Positions 37,346-45,062 of a stretch of 64,000 nucleotides of DNA are shown in pieces. How positions within the stretch are numbered: position 1 is the first letter of the stretch; every line of letters starts with the position of its first letter. This stretch comes from Lagierella massiliensis (lineage in GTDB: Bacteria > Bacillota > Clostridia > Tissierellales > Peptoniphilaceae), in the NCBI RefSeq assembly GCF_001407835.1, contig NZ_CYUO01000005.1, positions 930,001 through 994,000 of the forward strand, read 5' to 3'. Position numbers and translations under genes: made by a program. The notes under the pieces are model-generated. The model ran no database searches. It was given only the letters and a program-made list of their open reading frames with translations, and was not told where the DNA came from.

Positions 37346-39592
37346 TCAATTATTATTTTGATTATCTTCCACATCTTCTTGGTCATCTTGCTCTTCATTA
37401 TCTTCTACATCATTATTGTTATCTTTATCATCATCTTTCTTTAAAGGCTCATATATAAGCTCTAAAGTGTCTTTTTGTCTTAAGAAATCATCAGCAGGTG
37501 GATTAGTCTTTATAATTCTCGTCTTTTTAGAGTCACCTGTATGAATTATCTTTAGATTTGTATCCTTTAATATCGATAAAGCTTCATTTTTATATTTACC
37601 AACTAAATCTGGTACTTTTACTGTTGATTCTCCAGAATCATCAGCTACGAGAGTTATAACCTTAGTATGATTAATTTTTGTTCCTGGGTCTATAGATTGA
37701 CTCTTTATTATAATACCATCATTATCAGATGTGTTAACTATTTCAATTTTAATTCCCTTAGCATTTGCCTTATTAACTGCATTTCTTAAAGTTTCACCTG
37801 TGAAGTCAGGAACTTCAACATCAGTAATGTCTGTTTCTTTGTTCACTTTATTTAAATTCTTAAGCTTTGCAATTTCATCGTTAATTTTTTTTGTAATTTC
37901 TCCTGCAACTGCATTCCCAGAGTTCATTCCAGTTGGCTCGTCTACTACAACAAGAACAGAATATTTTGGATCTTCCATAGGAAAAGCTGCATAAAAAGAT
38001 GCTATTGTCTTTTCAGATGTATATACGCCATCTTCAAGCTTTATAGTTGTACCTGACTTGCCTCCTACAGTATATTGAGAAGATTTTACCGCGTTAGCTC
38101 CTCCATTCTCAACATTATTTATCATAAGTTGCTTCATTCTATCGCTTGTGCTTTTAGATATAACCTGCCTCTTAACAAGTTCTTTATCATCTTCAATCTT
38201 TTTGTCTCCAACTTTATTTAAAACTCTTGGTGTAATTACATATCCACCATTTACAATTGCGTTTGCTGCAGTTATAACCTGTATTGGTGTTGCAGAAATT
38301 CCATGTCCATAAGACATCGTACAAAGTTGAGCTATATTCATACTTGAAGCTGAATCAGGTATAAGCCCCTTTTGTTCTCCAACCAGATCTATTCCTGTTA
38401 ATTCTCCAAATCCAAATGACTTTAGATATTGATGCATCTTAGCATATCCTATCTGTTCCGACATTTGAGCAAAGGATGGGTTACATGAATTTGCGAGAGC
38501 TTCCTCCATTGTTTGTTTCCCATGGGGATCATACCAGCTTACACATTTTATGGTAACTCCACTTGCAATATTGTAAAACCCTTTACATTCATAATTTGAG
38601 TTCTCATCAAACACTCCTTCTTCTAACCCAATTGCAGATGTTACCAACTTATAGACAGAACCTGGTTCATAAATATCACTTATACATTTATTTCTCCAAA
38701 TATCATAATATTTATTTAACCTTTCTTTTTCACTCAAACTTTCTAATTCTTTCTTTTCTTCTTTGTTTCTTCCCTGTCTTGGATTATTTGAATTAAATCT
38801 TGGATAATTTTCCATTGCGATGATCCTATTAGTCATAGGATCTGTAACAATAACAGATATAGACTTTGGTTTGTATTTTTCATTTGCTTCTTTTAAAATA
38901 TTACTAACTAAAGCAGAAATTCCTTGGTCTATATTTAATGTAATATCCTTTCCTATATCTGACTTGAACTCTTTATTTTCCTCAAAAGAAATAATACTTC
39001 CATTTCGTGAACCAGAGAAGATATTAAGACCATATTTACCTCTTAGATAATTATCATAATAACTCTCAACTCCATAAAGACCATTTCCATCGCTATTCGT
39101 AAAACCTAAAACATAAGAAAGCGTTGACCCTTCAGGATAATATCTTCTATTCTCAACAGTCAGACTTAAAGAGTTTTCATCCAATTCTCTAATTTTTTTT
39201 ACTTGTTCAGAAGTCAAATTTTCTTTAACCCTAATAATATCTTCACTATTTAAAACTTCATCAATTTCACTACTATCCATTCCAAGTATTGTAGAAAAGC
39301 CCTGAATTAGTTTGTTTTTTGAATTTTCTTTTAAATCCTTTGGAAAAAAATAAAGACAATTAACTTTTACATTCCTCGCAATTATATTTCCTGAAGAATC
39401 AAATATCTTACCTCTTTGTGCAGGTATTTTAACGACTTTCAATCTCTGTTGTGCCGCTCTCATCTTATACTTTGAATTATAAAGATATATCATTCTACCC
39501 GCAAAAATAAACACCATTATTATACTAAGTAAGAATATAGCTATTGTCCTATTTTTAAATTTTCTATCAAAATTAAATTTTCTATTTTTCAT
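37346..39592 (-). CDS. Class B penicillin-binding protein with PASTA domains (FtsI/SpoVD type)
   Basis: A septal transpeptidase that crosslinks peptidoglycan, partner of FtsW. The 748 residues hold a membrane anchor (about 14-34), a PBP dimerisation domain, and a transpeptidase domain with SVYK (Ser312, Lys315), SCN (369-371) and KSGT (512-515). Two PASTA domains follow (about 595-655 and 660-715), probably binding wall or lipid II. A 30-residue C-terminal tail made almost only of Asp, Glu, Asn and Gln ends the protein. The start overlaps ftsL by 11 bases. Confidence 0.94.
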   Translation of the reverse strand: MKNRKFNFDRKFKNRTIAIFLLSIIMVFIFAGRMIYLYNSKYKMRAAQQRLKVVKIPAQRGKIFDSSGNIIARNVKVNCLYFFPKDLKENSKNKLIQGFSTILGMDSSEIDEVLNSEDIIRVKENLTSEQVKKIRELDENSLSLTVENRRYYPEGSTLSYVLGFTNSDGNGLYGVESYYDNYLRGKYGLNIFSGSRNGSIISFEENKEFKSDIGKDITLNIDQGISALVSNILKEANEKYKPKSISVIVTDPMTNRIIAMENYPRFNSNNPRQGRNKEEKKELESLSEKERLNKYYDIWRNKCISDIYEPGSVYKLVTSAIGLEEGVFDENSNYECKGFYNIASGVTIKCVSWYDPHGKQTMEEALANSCNPSFAQMSEQIGYAKMHQYLKSFGFGELTGIDLVGEQKGLIPDSASSMNIAQLCTMSYGHGISATPIQVITAANAIVNGGYVITPRVLNKVGDKKIEDDKELVKRQVISKSTSDRMKQLMINNVENGGANAVKSSQYTVGGKSGTTIKLEDGVYTSEKTIASFYAAFPMEDPKYSVLVVVDEPTGMNSGNAVAGEITKKINDEIAKLKNLNKVNKETDITDVEVPDFTGETLRNAVNKANAKGIKIEIVNTSDNDGIIIKSQSIDPGTKINHTKVITLVADDSGESTVKVPDLVGKYKNEALSILKDTNLKIIHTGDSKKTRIIKTNPPADDFLRQKDTLELIYEPLKKDDDKDNNNDVEDNEEQDDQEDVEDNQNNN

Positions 39593-40031
39593 TGTTATTA
39601 ACAGCCAAGGAAGTTTTATTTTTATTATCTACCTTATTATCCTTAGATATATAAAAAAATTGATCCTCATTAGGATAAACCATTCCCAATTTATACTTGG
39701 CTATTTCTTCAATCCTTTCAGCAGATGAGTATTTATCAATTTCCATACTATAATAATCTCTGGTAGCTTCTAAGTCTTCTATCTCAGATTTGATATTTGA
39801 TATCTTTCCAGTAAGAACAGTGGAAGTTACATAGGTATATAGCAAGCAAATAGATAGAACTATATTAAGAGCACCAAGAAAGACCAAAGACTTTTTATTT
39901 GTTCTTTCTCTAACTTTAGTTCTATTCTTGACTTTAATATATCTTCGTTCTTTTTTCAAGACCCTTGGCCTTACATTTATATCTGAATTATACTCTTCAG
40001 GATATAAATAATCATAATTTCTTGCTTCCAT
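39582..40031 (-). CDS. ftsL: Septum-formation protein, FtsL-like
   Basis: FtsL is a small bitopic protein that bridges DivIB and DivIC in the divisome. This 149-residue protein has a long basic cytoplasmic part (about 1-48, with VKNRTKVRERTNKKS), one membrane span (about 50-70), then a coiled-coil (KIEDLEATRDYYSMEIDKY-like region) and a C-terminal KYKLGMVYPNEDQ-type segment. Sequence similarity is weak in this family; position between rsmH and the PBP gives the assignment. Confidence 0.8.
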   Translation of the reverse strand: MEARNYDYLYPEEYNSDINVRPRVLKKERRYIKVKNRTKVRERTNKKSLVFLGALNIVLSICLLYTYVTSTVLTGKISNIKSEIEDLEATRDYYSMEIDKYSSAERIEEIAKYKLGMVYPNEDQFFYISKDNKVDNKNKTSLAVNNNEK

Positions 40032-40966
40032 TATATCTTCTCCACAACTCTTAGTTTAGAACTTTTAGACCTGGAATTTGTTTCCATTTCTTTTTCACTT
40101 GGCGTTATTGGTTTTCTTGTGATTAGCTTTACTTCCCTTTTCTTATTACATACACATACGGGAAGTTCCGGAGGACAAATGCAATCTGTATTTAAATCTT
40201 TGAAAATTTCTTTAACTATTCTGTCCTCTAAAGAGTGGAAAGTTATAACACATAATCTCCCACCCTTATTTAGTCTTTTTACAATTTTAGGAAGTACGTA
40301 TTCAAGCACCCCAAGTTCGTCATTAACTTCAATACGAAGAGCTTGAAACACCCTCTTAGCATAATGTCCCTTTGAATTTCTTCTAACCTCTGCAGGGACA
40401 GCCCTATCAATTATCTCAACAAGATCAAAAGTAGATTCAATTTCCTTTTCCCTTCTTGCTTCTACAATGAATTGTGCAATTCTCTTAGACCATTTCTCCT
40501 CGCCATATTTAAAAAATATATCAGATAAATCTTCTTGAGAATAATGATTTACAATAAATTTAGCTGTAAGTTCCCTTGTTCTATCCATTCTCATATCCAA
40601 AGGCGCATCCTCCATGTAACTAAATCCCCTTGAAGCTTCGTCAATTTGGTAAGAAGAAACCCCTATGTCCATAAGAACTCCATCAACCCTATCTATTTGA
40701 AGTTCATTTAAAATCTCTTCAAAATATTTAAAATTTGACTTAATAAAAATTATCTTATCCAAGTAGTCATTTAGTTTTTTCTTAGCAGCTTCAATAGCAT
40801 CAATATCTTGATCAATGCAAATCAATTTACCCTTGTCCAATTTTTTTGCTATTTCAAGAGAATGACTACCCCCACCTAAAGTACAGTCGACATAAACCTT
40901 ATCCTTATCTATTCTCAAATTTTCAATTGTTTCATTTAATAATACTGGTATATGTTTGAATTCCAT
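40031..40966 (-). CDS. rsmH: 16S rRNA (cytosine-1402-N4) methyltransferase
   Basis: RsmH methylates N4 of C1402 in the P site of 16S rRNA, fine-tuning start-codon selection. The 311 residues include the SAM-binding start DCTLGGGSHSLEIA (28-41), DGVLMDIGVSSYQID, the insert MRMDRT, and the conserved C-terminal FHSLEDRIVK. It lies nine bases after mraZ, in the standard mraZ-rsmH-ftsL-pbp order. Confidence 0.97.
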   Translation of the reverse strand: MEFKHIPVLLNETIENLRIDKDKVYVDCTLGGGSHSLEIAKKLDKGKLICIDQDIDAIEAAKKKLNDYLDKIIFIKSNFKYFEEILNELQIDRVDGVLMDIGVSSYQIDEASRGFSYMEDAPLDMRMDRTRELTAKFIVNHYSQEDLSDIFFKYGEEKWSKRIAQFIVEARREKEIESTFDLVEIIDRAVPAEVRRNSKGHYAKRVFQALRIEVNDELGVLEYVLPKIVKRLNKGGRLCVITFHSLEDRIVKEIFKDLNTDCICPPELPVCVCNKKREVKLITRKPITPSEKEMETNSRSKSSKLRVVEKI

Positions 40967-40975
40967 TTAAAACCT

Positions 40976-41413
40976 CTAAAAATCTATATCTAAATCCGCC
41001 ATGCTCTCTGTCAACATGTCATAGTTAAAATCTTCATCATCATTGTAAGATTGCCATCTATCCTTGTCCCAGATTTCAACCCTCGATGATACACCTATAA
41101 CAATAGCTTCCTTGTTTAACGATGCATATTCTCTTAAATTTCCAGGCAAAAGCACTCTTCCCATCTTATCCAGAGATACATCAATCGCACCTGCATAAAA
41201 TAATCTCGCTATACCCCTTGCATCTTTTCTCGAAAGTCGAAGTCCCTTTATCTTCTTGTCCATTTCAATCCATTCCTCTTCAGGAAAAACAAATAGACAG
41301 CCATCCATTCCCTTTGTAATGTAAAAAGTGTTCCCAAGTTCTTCACGAAACTTTGAAGGCATAGTTATACGTCCTTTAGTATCCAAGTTATGCTGATATT
41401 CACCTATGAACAT
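40976..41413 (-). CDS. mraZ: Transcriptional regulator MraZ
   Basis: MraZ is a SpoVT/AbrB-like DNA-binding protein that represses its own operon. The 145-residue protein has two AbrB-like halves, the first with HNLDTKGRITMPSKFRE (8-24) and the second with VSLDKMGRVLLPGNLREYA (about 79-97); both carry the DxxGR(I/V)xxP pattern. Upstream sit three AGTGG-type boxes matching known MraZ sites. The start follows AAGG within GGGGGAAGG. Confidence 0.97.
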   Translation of the reverse strand: MFIGEYQHNLDTKGRITMPSKFREELGNTFYITKGMDGCLFVFPEEEWIEMDKKIKGLRLSRKDARGIARLFYAGAIDVSLDKMGRVLLPGNLREYASLNKEAIVIGVSSRVEIWDKDRWQSYNDDEDFNYDMLTESMADLDIDF

Positions 41414-41431
41414 ATTCCTTCCCCCTAAAAA

Positions 41432-41463
41432 TTAAACACTTTTACCCACTTTCTGCCACTTAA
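41432..41463 (-). promoter_or_regulatory. MraZ operator: three direct AGTGG-type boxes, 10 bp apart
   Basis: On the minus strand the boxes AGTGG, AGTGG and AGTGT occur at 41456-41460, 41446-41450 and 41436-41440, exactly 10 bases from start to start. They match the AAAGTG(G/T) repeats known for MraZ in mollicutes and the TGGG-type boxes in E. coli. They lie just downstream of the -10, in a place where MraZ would block transcription of its own operon. Confidence 0.87.
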
Positions 41464-41467
41464 TATT

Positions 41468-41496
41468 ATAATACCCTATATTACTGATAATCTCAA
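41468..41496 (-). promoter_or_regulatory. Candidate promoter of mraZ-rsmH-ftsL-pbpB
   Basis: TTGAGA (41491-41496) and TATTAT (41468-41473) with 17 bases between them, on the minus strand. TATAAT overlaps the -10 by three bases but would give a 20-base spacer. The predicted start site lies at the edge of the MraZ boxes. Confidence 0.65.
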
Positions 41497-41632
41497 TAGT
41501 TTTTAAAGAAATATCTCAATAATTTCGATAAAATAATCAGTTTCAAAGCTGAAAAAACCAAAATTAATTAAAAAATCATTAAAATGTGGGAAATTGTGTT
41601 TGTATTTTAATTGATTTTTGTAAAAGAAAAAT

Positions 41633-41662
41633 AAAAAAGAGACTGGCTTAAATTCCAATCTC
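41633..41662 (-). terminator. Terminator downstream of the IS200 relic
   Basis: Minus-strand hairpin GAGATTGG/CCAGTCTC (one G-U) followed by TTTTTT. It may be the original end of the modABC transcript, later separated from modC by the insertion element. Confidence 0.75.
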
Positions 41663-41690
41663 TCAATTTAAAACATAAATATATAATTTA

Positions 41691-41858
41691 TTATTTTGAC
41701 ATAAAATAATTGCTAATGATGTTGTTAAAACAGTTAAAGCTCTTCCTATAGGAAATATTACCAAACTACATTTTTTTATATTTCGGTGGAAATACAACAT
41801 GATATTTACAATTCCATTTAGTATGTGATAAACTATGAGTGTCATTTAACGATGTCAT
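41691..41858 (-). pseudogene. Truncated IS200/IS605-family transposase tnpA
   Basis: From the ATG at 41858, preceded by AAGGAGG, the frame reads MTSLNDTHSLSHTKWNCKYH then VVFPPKYKKM and a TAG stop (41766-41768). This is the unmistakable N-terminus of Y1 (HUH) transposases of the IS200 group. Beyond the stop, FGNISYRKSF may be degraded homology for about 24 codons, after which the match is lost. The catalytic HUH histidines and the tyrosine are missing, so it is dead. An overlapping frame encodes a meaningless 60-residue product. Confidence 0.88.
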
Positions 41859-41985
41859 TAAATACCTCCTTGATTTTTTATTTTGCAGTTTAAAGACCGC
41901 AAACTTTTTATATCACTGAGGTATTTTAGTTTGGTTATCATCGCTAAAGCTATACTGAACCCCCAGTCTAACTGGGTGGTTATTA
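41691..41985 (-). mobile_element. Decayed IS200/IS605 element, left end preserved
   Basis: Upstream of tnpA is a typical IS200-type left end: a perfect hairpin CCCAGT-CTA-ACTGGG (41962-41976) within ACCACCCAGTTAGACTGGGG, a GCTTTAGCGATGATAACC stretch, and a second hairpin TTTGCGGT/ACTGCAAA near 41883-41904 shortly before the ribosome site. The right two-thirds of the element, including the right end, is missing. The outer boundaries are approximate. Confidence 0.78.
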
Positions 41986-41989
41986 TACA

Positions 41990-42015
41990 AAAAAATAACA
42001 GCCGTCTAAGCTGTT
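41990..42015 (-). terminator. Terminator overlapping the end of modC
   Basis: Minus-strand hairpin AACAGC/GCTGTT (41997-42015) followed by ATTTTTTTG. The stem includes the last codons and stop of modC. Confidence 0.75.
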
Positions 42016-42626
42016 ATTCTACCTTTATCAATATGAATAATTTTATCTGCTAATATTTTAGCCTCATCATTATCATGGGTAATAATTAAGACTGGAATAT
42101 CTAAACTCTTTATCAATTCTCCAAAGCTCGGATATAATTTTTCTTTTAATTCTGTATCAAGAGCACTAAAAGGTTCATCCATTAGTAAAACTTCAGGCTT
42201 TGTAACTAAAGTTCTTAAAAGAGCAACTCTTTGTTTTTCTCCTCCCGATATATCAGAAGGATATCTCTTTAATAAGTCTGTTAAGTTTAAAACGTCTAAC
42301 AAAATATCGTAAAGCTCATTATCCTTCATGGCAAATTTTATATTTTTTTCAACATTCAAGTGTGGAAAGAGTCCATAATTTTGAAACATATATCCAACAT
42401 TTCTATTTCTCGATGGAAGATAAATTTTTTTATTTGATGATTCTAAAATAACATCTCCATTAGCTATCTCAGACCTGTCTGCTTTAACAAGCCCAGCAAT
42501 TATATTTAATATTGTTGTCTTTCCACTTCCTGAGGCACCTTGAATCGCCAAAACTTCTTTCCCGATATTAAATTTTATATCTAACTTGAACAATTCCAAC
42601 TCTTTTTCAATATCTACAGAAAGCAT
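42006..42626 (-). CDS. modC: Molybdate ABC transporter ATPase ModC (short form)
   Basis: ModC powers molybdate (or tungstate) import. The 206-residue ATPase has Walker A GASGSGKTT (about 30-38), the signature SGGEKQRVALLRT and Walker B LLMDEPFSALD. It stops after the core and lacks the C-terminal MOP/TOBE domain that usually makes ModC about 350 residues. I start at the ATG of TGATG overlapping the modB stop, with GAGGAAGG upstream; an ATG nine codons earlier is possible. It is the last gene of the nitroreductase-TPR-modABC operon. Confidence 0.88.
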   Translation of the reverse strand: MLSVDIEKELELFKLDIKFNIGKEVLAIQGASGSGKTTILNIIAGLVKADRSEIANGDVILESSNKKIYLPSRNRNVGYMFQNYGLFPHLNVEKNIKFAMKDNELYDILLDVLNLTDLLKRYPSDISGGEKQRVALLRTLVTKPEVLLMDEPFSALDTELKEKLYPSFGELIKSLDIPVLIITHDNDEAKILADKIIHIDKGRITA

Positions 42627-43300
42627 CAGTTTACCTTCCTCTTCTTTATCCATTTGTTCAGCATATAAATATTTATAAAGCTAAAGCCTATGACGATTGC
42701 CATGAGCAGATTGGCCTTTTGTCTATTATTTGACTCAACCGCGTAAAAAATAGCAAGTGGTATCGTTTCAGTTTTACCCGGAATATTTCCAGCAACCATT
42801 AAAGTTGCACCAAATTCTCCTATTGCCCTCGAAAAACTAAGTACAATTCCACTTACAATTCCGGGAAGAGCTAAAGGTATTGTCACCTTTGTAAAAATTT
42901 CAAACTCTGACTTACCTAAAGTTCTTGCCACGTTTTCATAAACTGGATCGGTACTTAGAAAAGATGATTTTATACTCTGATACATAAGTGGTAGTGAAAC
43001 AACCACCGCTGCAATACATCCAGCTACCCATGTGAATATTACATTTATATCAAATGCATTATAAAGTATTTTTCCTATTGGTCCCTTCCTACTAAATAAT
43101 AGTAATAGAATGTAACCCATTATAGTTGGTGGCAGTGTCATTGGTAAAGTTAGTATAACTTCCAATGCATCCTTAAACAAAAATTCGTGCTTAGTGAATA
43201 CATACGCCAATATCAAACCTAAAATAAGAGTTATTAAAGTTGAAATTAACGCTATTTTTAATGATAAGAGTATTGGCGCAATGATTTCAGCTTTATTCAT
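42626..43300 (-). CDS. modB: Molybdate ABC transporter permease ModB
   Basis: ModB forms the membrane channel. The 224-residue protein has about five or six spans and the permease EAA-type loop (VARTLGKSEFEIFTKVTIPLALPGI) that docks onto ModC. TLPMTLPPTIMGY and SRAIGEFGATLMVAGNIPG are the segments most typical of ModB. It overlaps modA by eight bases and modC by one. Confidence 0.93.
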   Translation of the reverse strand: MNKAEIIAPILLSLKIALISTLITLILGLILAYVFTKHEFLFKDALEVILTLPMTLPPTIMGYILLLLFSRKGPIGKILYNAFDINVIFTWVAGCIAAVVVSLPLMYQSIKSSFLSTDPVYENVARTLGKSEFEIFTKVTIPLALPGIVSGIVLSFSRAIGEFGATLMVAGNIPGKTETIPLAIFYAVESNNRQKANLLMAIVIGFSFINIYMLNKWIKKRKVN

Positions 43301-44126
43301 TTACTTCAAATCCATATTTTGTAAGTATATCTTTAGCTTCGCTTTCTTTTAAGAAATCTAAAAACTTTTGTGCAAGTTCTTGATTCTTTGTAGATTTTAC
43401 AATTCCAGCAGGATAAACTATCGGATCATGTACATCGTCTTTAACTTCTTCAGCTATTTCAACATTGTCGTCTATAACAGCGTCTGATTTATATACAAAT
43501 CCTGCTTCACATTCTCCTGTAGATACATAGGCAAGAACAGCTCTTACATCCTTTGCAAAAACAAATTTTTCTTGTCCGCTTTCCCAAAGATTCAAATTTT
43601 CTAAACTTTGTTTCGCATATTGACCTGCCGGAACCACATCTGGTTGACCAATGGCAATCTTATTTGAATTTTCAACAAAATTTTCCATGTTGATATCTAC
43701 ATTAGCTTCTTTGTTCTTAACTAAGACAAGTTTATTCTTTAAAAGTGGGAAAATAGAATCCTTAACCATCAAATCCTTTTCGTCAACTGCATTCATCTTT
43801 GATTCGCTTGCTGAGATAAATACATCTATTCCACCATCTTCTTCAATTTGTTTTTGAAGTGTTCCACTTGCCGCATAGGTAAAATTCAATGTGCAGTTTT
43901 CTTTTTCTTCAAATATTGGTTTAATTTCGTTCATTGCATCAGTTAAACTCGCTGCAGCACCTACTAAAATTTCTCCCCCTGAAGTTTTTTCAGTTTCCTT
44001 TGAAGCTGTATCTTCAACTTGTGCATTGTTTGTTTCTTTAACATCTTCCTTTTTGTTACATGAAACTGCAAATGTTAAAATTGATAAACATAATGTGAAA
44101 ATAAGTAATTTTTTGATATTTTTCAT
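43293..44126 (-). CDS. modA: Molybdate-binding lipoprotein ModA
   Basis: ModA captures molybdate or tungstate outside the membrane and delivers it to ModB. The 277 residues start with a lipoprotein signal (lipobox LTFAVSC, Cys23) and a 30-residue linker, then the binding domain: GAAASLTDAMNEIKPIFEE, FTYAASGTLQKQIEEDGGIDVFISAS-type segments and GQPDVVPAGQYAKQSLENL, which hold the oxyanion ligands. AGGAG precedes the start, three bases after the TPR gene. Confidence 0.95.
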   Translation of the reverse strand: MKNIKKLLIFTLCLSILTFAVSCNKKEDVKETNNAQVEDTASKETEKTSGGEILVGAAASLTDAMNEIKPIFEEKENCTLNFTYAASGTLQKQIEEDGGIDVFISASESKMNAVDEKDLMVKDSIFPLLKNKLVLVKNKEANVDINMENFVENSNKIAIGQPDVVPAGQYAKQSLENLNLWESGQEKFVFAKDVRAVLAYVSTGECEAGFVYKSDAVIDDNVEIAEEVKDDVHDPIVYPAGIVKSTKNQELAQKFLDFLKESEAKDILTKYGFEVNE

Positions 44127-44129
44127 ATT

Positions 44130-45059
44130 TTAAATTCTCCTACTGTTAATTATTTTTAAATATCTTTCATCTTTCCTGTAGTCATCAAAATCATGGTCTA
44201 CTTTTAAATAATCCATTAACTTCGGGTTTTCTATAACCGCATTTTCTAAATCACTAAAGCTTTTCTTCTCATCTCCAATCTTTAAATGTATACAAGCTCT
44301 GTTGTAATAAAGATTATATTTCTTTTCTGCATTTAAAATTCCATCTGTAAGTATATCAATACTTTCCATCAACCTATTTCTCTTGATGTAAAAAGCAGAT
44401 ATATTTAAATATATATCTTGGTACTCAGGATTTAATTCAAGAGCCTTATAATAATATTTTAAAGCCTTATCCTCTACATCTAACCTATCATATGCAATTC
44501 CAAGATTAAATGTAGATCTGAAATACTCTGGATTTATCTCTACTGACATCTTAAAATATTTAAGTGCATCTTCGTAGTCCTTTTGCAACTCATAAATACT
44601 TCCTAAATTATTGTATGCCATATAATCCGTTGGGAATTTTTTTATCGTCTTTTTATAATAGCAAATAGCTTTTTTTGTATATCCATTTCTATCATATAAA
44701 TCGGCTAAAAAGAAATAACCTTCTCTAAAATTTTCGTCTATTGATATGGACTTCTTATAATACTTTTCAGCCTGGTAAAACTCATTTAAAAAGTCATACA
44801 TAACACCTATACCATAATAGGCCTGTAGAATTTCTCCAAATCTCTCAATTATGACATTATATACTTTTATGGCATTATAATAATTTTCCAGTTCAAAGTA
44901 TATTTGAGCCTTATCGAGATAGATTTCTATATATTTTTCTTCAGTATTATCAAATCTTAGAGCCTTATTGAGTAGTTCAACAGATTTTTTGTATTCGCCA
45001 TTTAAATAGAAATTTTGCGCTAATTTAATGTAATTATCGCTTCTTCTATACTTGTTCAT
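44130..45059 (-). CDS. TPR protein co-transcribed with modABC
   Basis: A 309-residue protein with no signal peptide, built almost wholly of about eight TPR units of 34 residues (for example AYYGIGVMYDFLNEFYQAEKYY, AYNNLGSIYELQKDYEDALKYF). It is similar in architecture to, but not a copy of, the TPR gene at 10191. It stands between a nitroreductase and modA with spacings of three bases on each side, so co-expression is nearly certain. Its role in molybdate supply is unknown. Confidence 0.75.
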   Translation of the reverse strand: MNKYRRSDNYIKLAQNFYLNGEYKKSVELLNKALRFDNTEEKYIEIYLDKAQIYFELENYYNAIKVYNVIIERFGEILQAYYGIGVMYDFLNEFYQAEKYYKKSISIDENFREGYFFLADLYDRNGYTKKAICYYKKTIKKFPTDYMAYNNLGSIYELQKDYEDALKYFKMSVEINPEYFRSTFNLGIAYDRLDVEDKALKYYYKALELNPEYQDIYLNISAFYIKRNRLMESIDILTDGILNAEKKYNLYYNRACIHLKIGDEKKSFSDLENAVIENPKLMDYLKVDHDFDDYRKDERYLKIINSRRI

Positions 45060-45062
45060 ATT

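Larger units (their letters stand above)
41414..42005. other. 592-bp region between mraZ and modC
   Basis: From left to right it holds the MraZ operator and mraZ promoter, about 130 bases of AT-rich sequence without a clear signal, a minus-strand terminator, a decayed IS200/IS605 tnpA with its left end, and the modC terminator. No intact gene is present; the short open frame at 41663-41845 is an out-of-frame reading of the tnpA relic. Confidence 0.85.

Noticed and set aside
41581-41600. Two further MraZ-like GTG boxes on the plus strand, 10 bases apart
   Set aside because: Only two loose matches, wrong strand and about 85 bases upstream of the promoter; probably chance in AT-rich DNA.
41663-41845. 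A 60-residue open frame on the minus strand
   Set aside because: It is an out-of-frame reading of the IS200 tnpA relic; the correct frame starts at 41858 and shows the transposase N-terminus.
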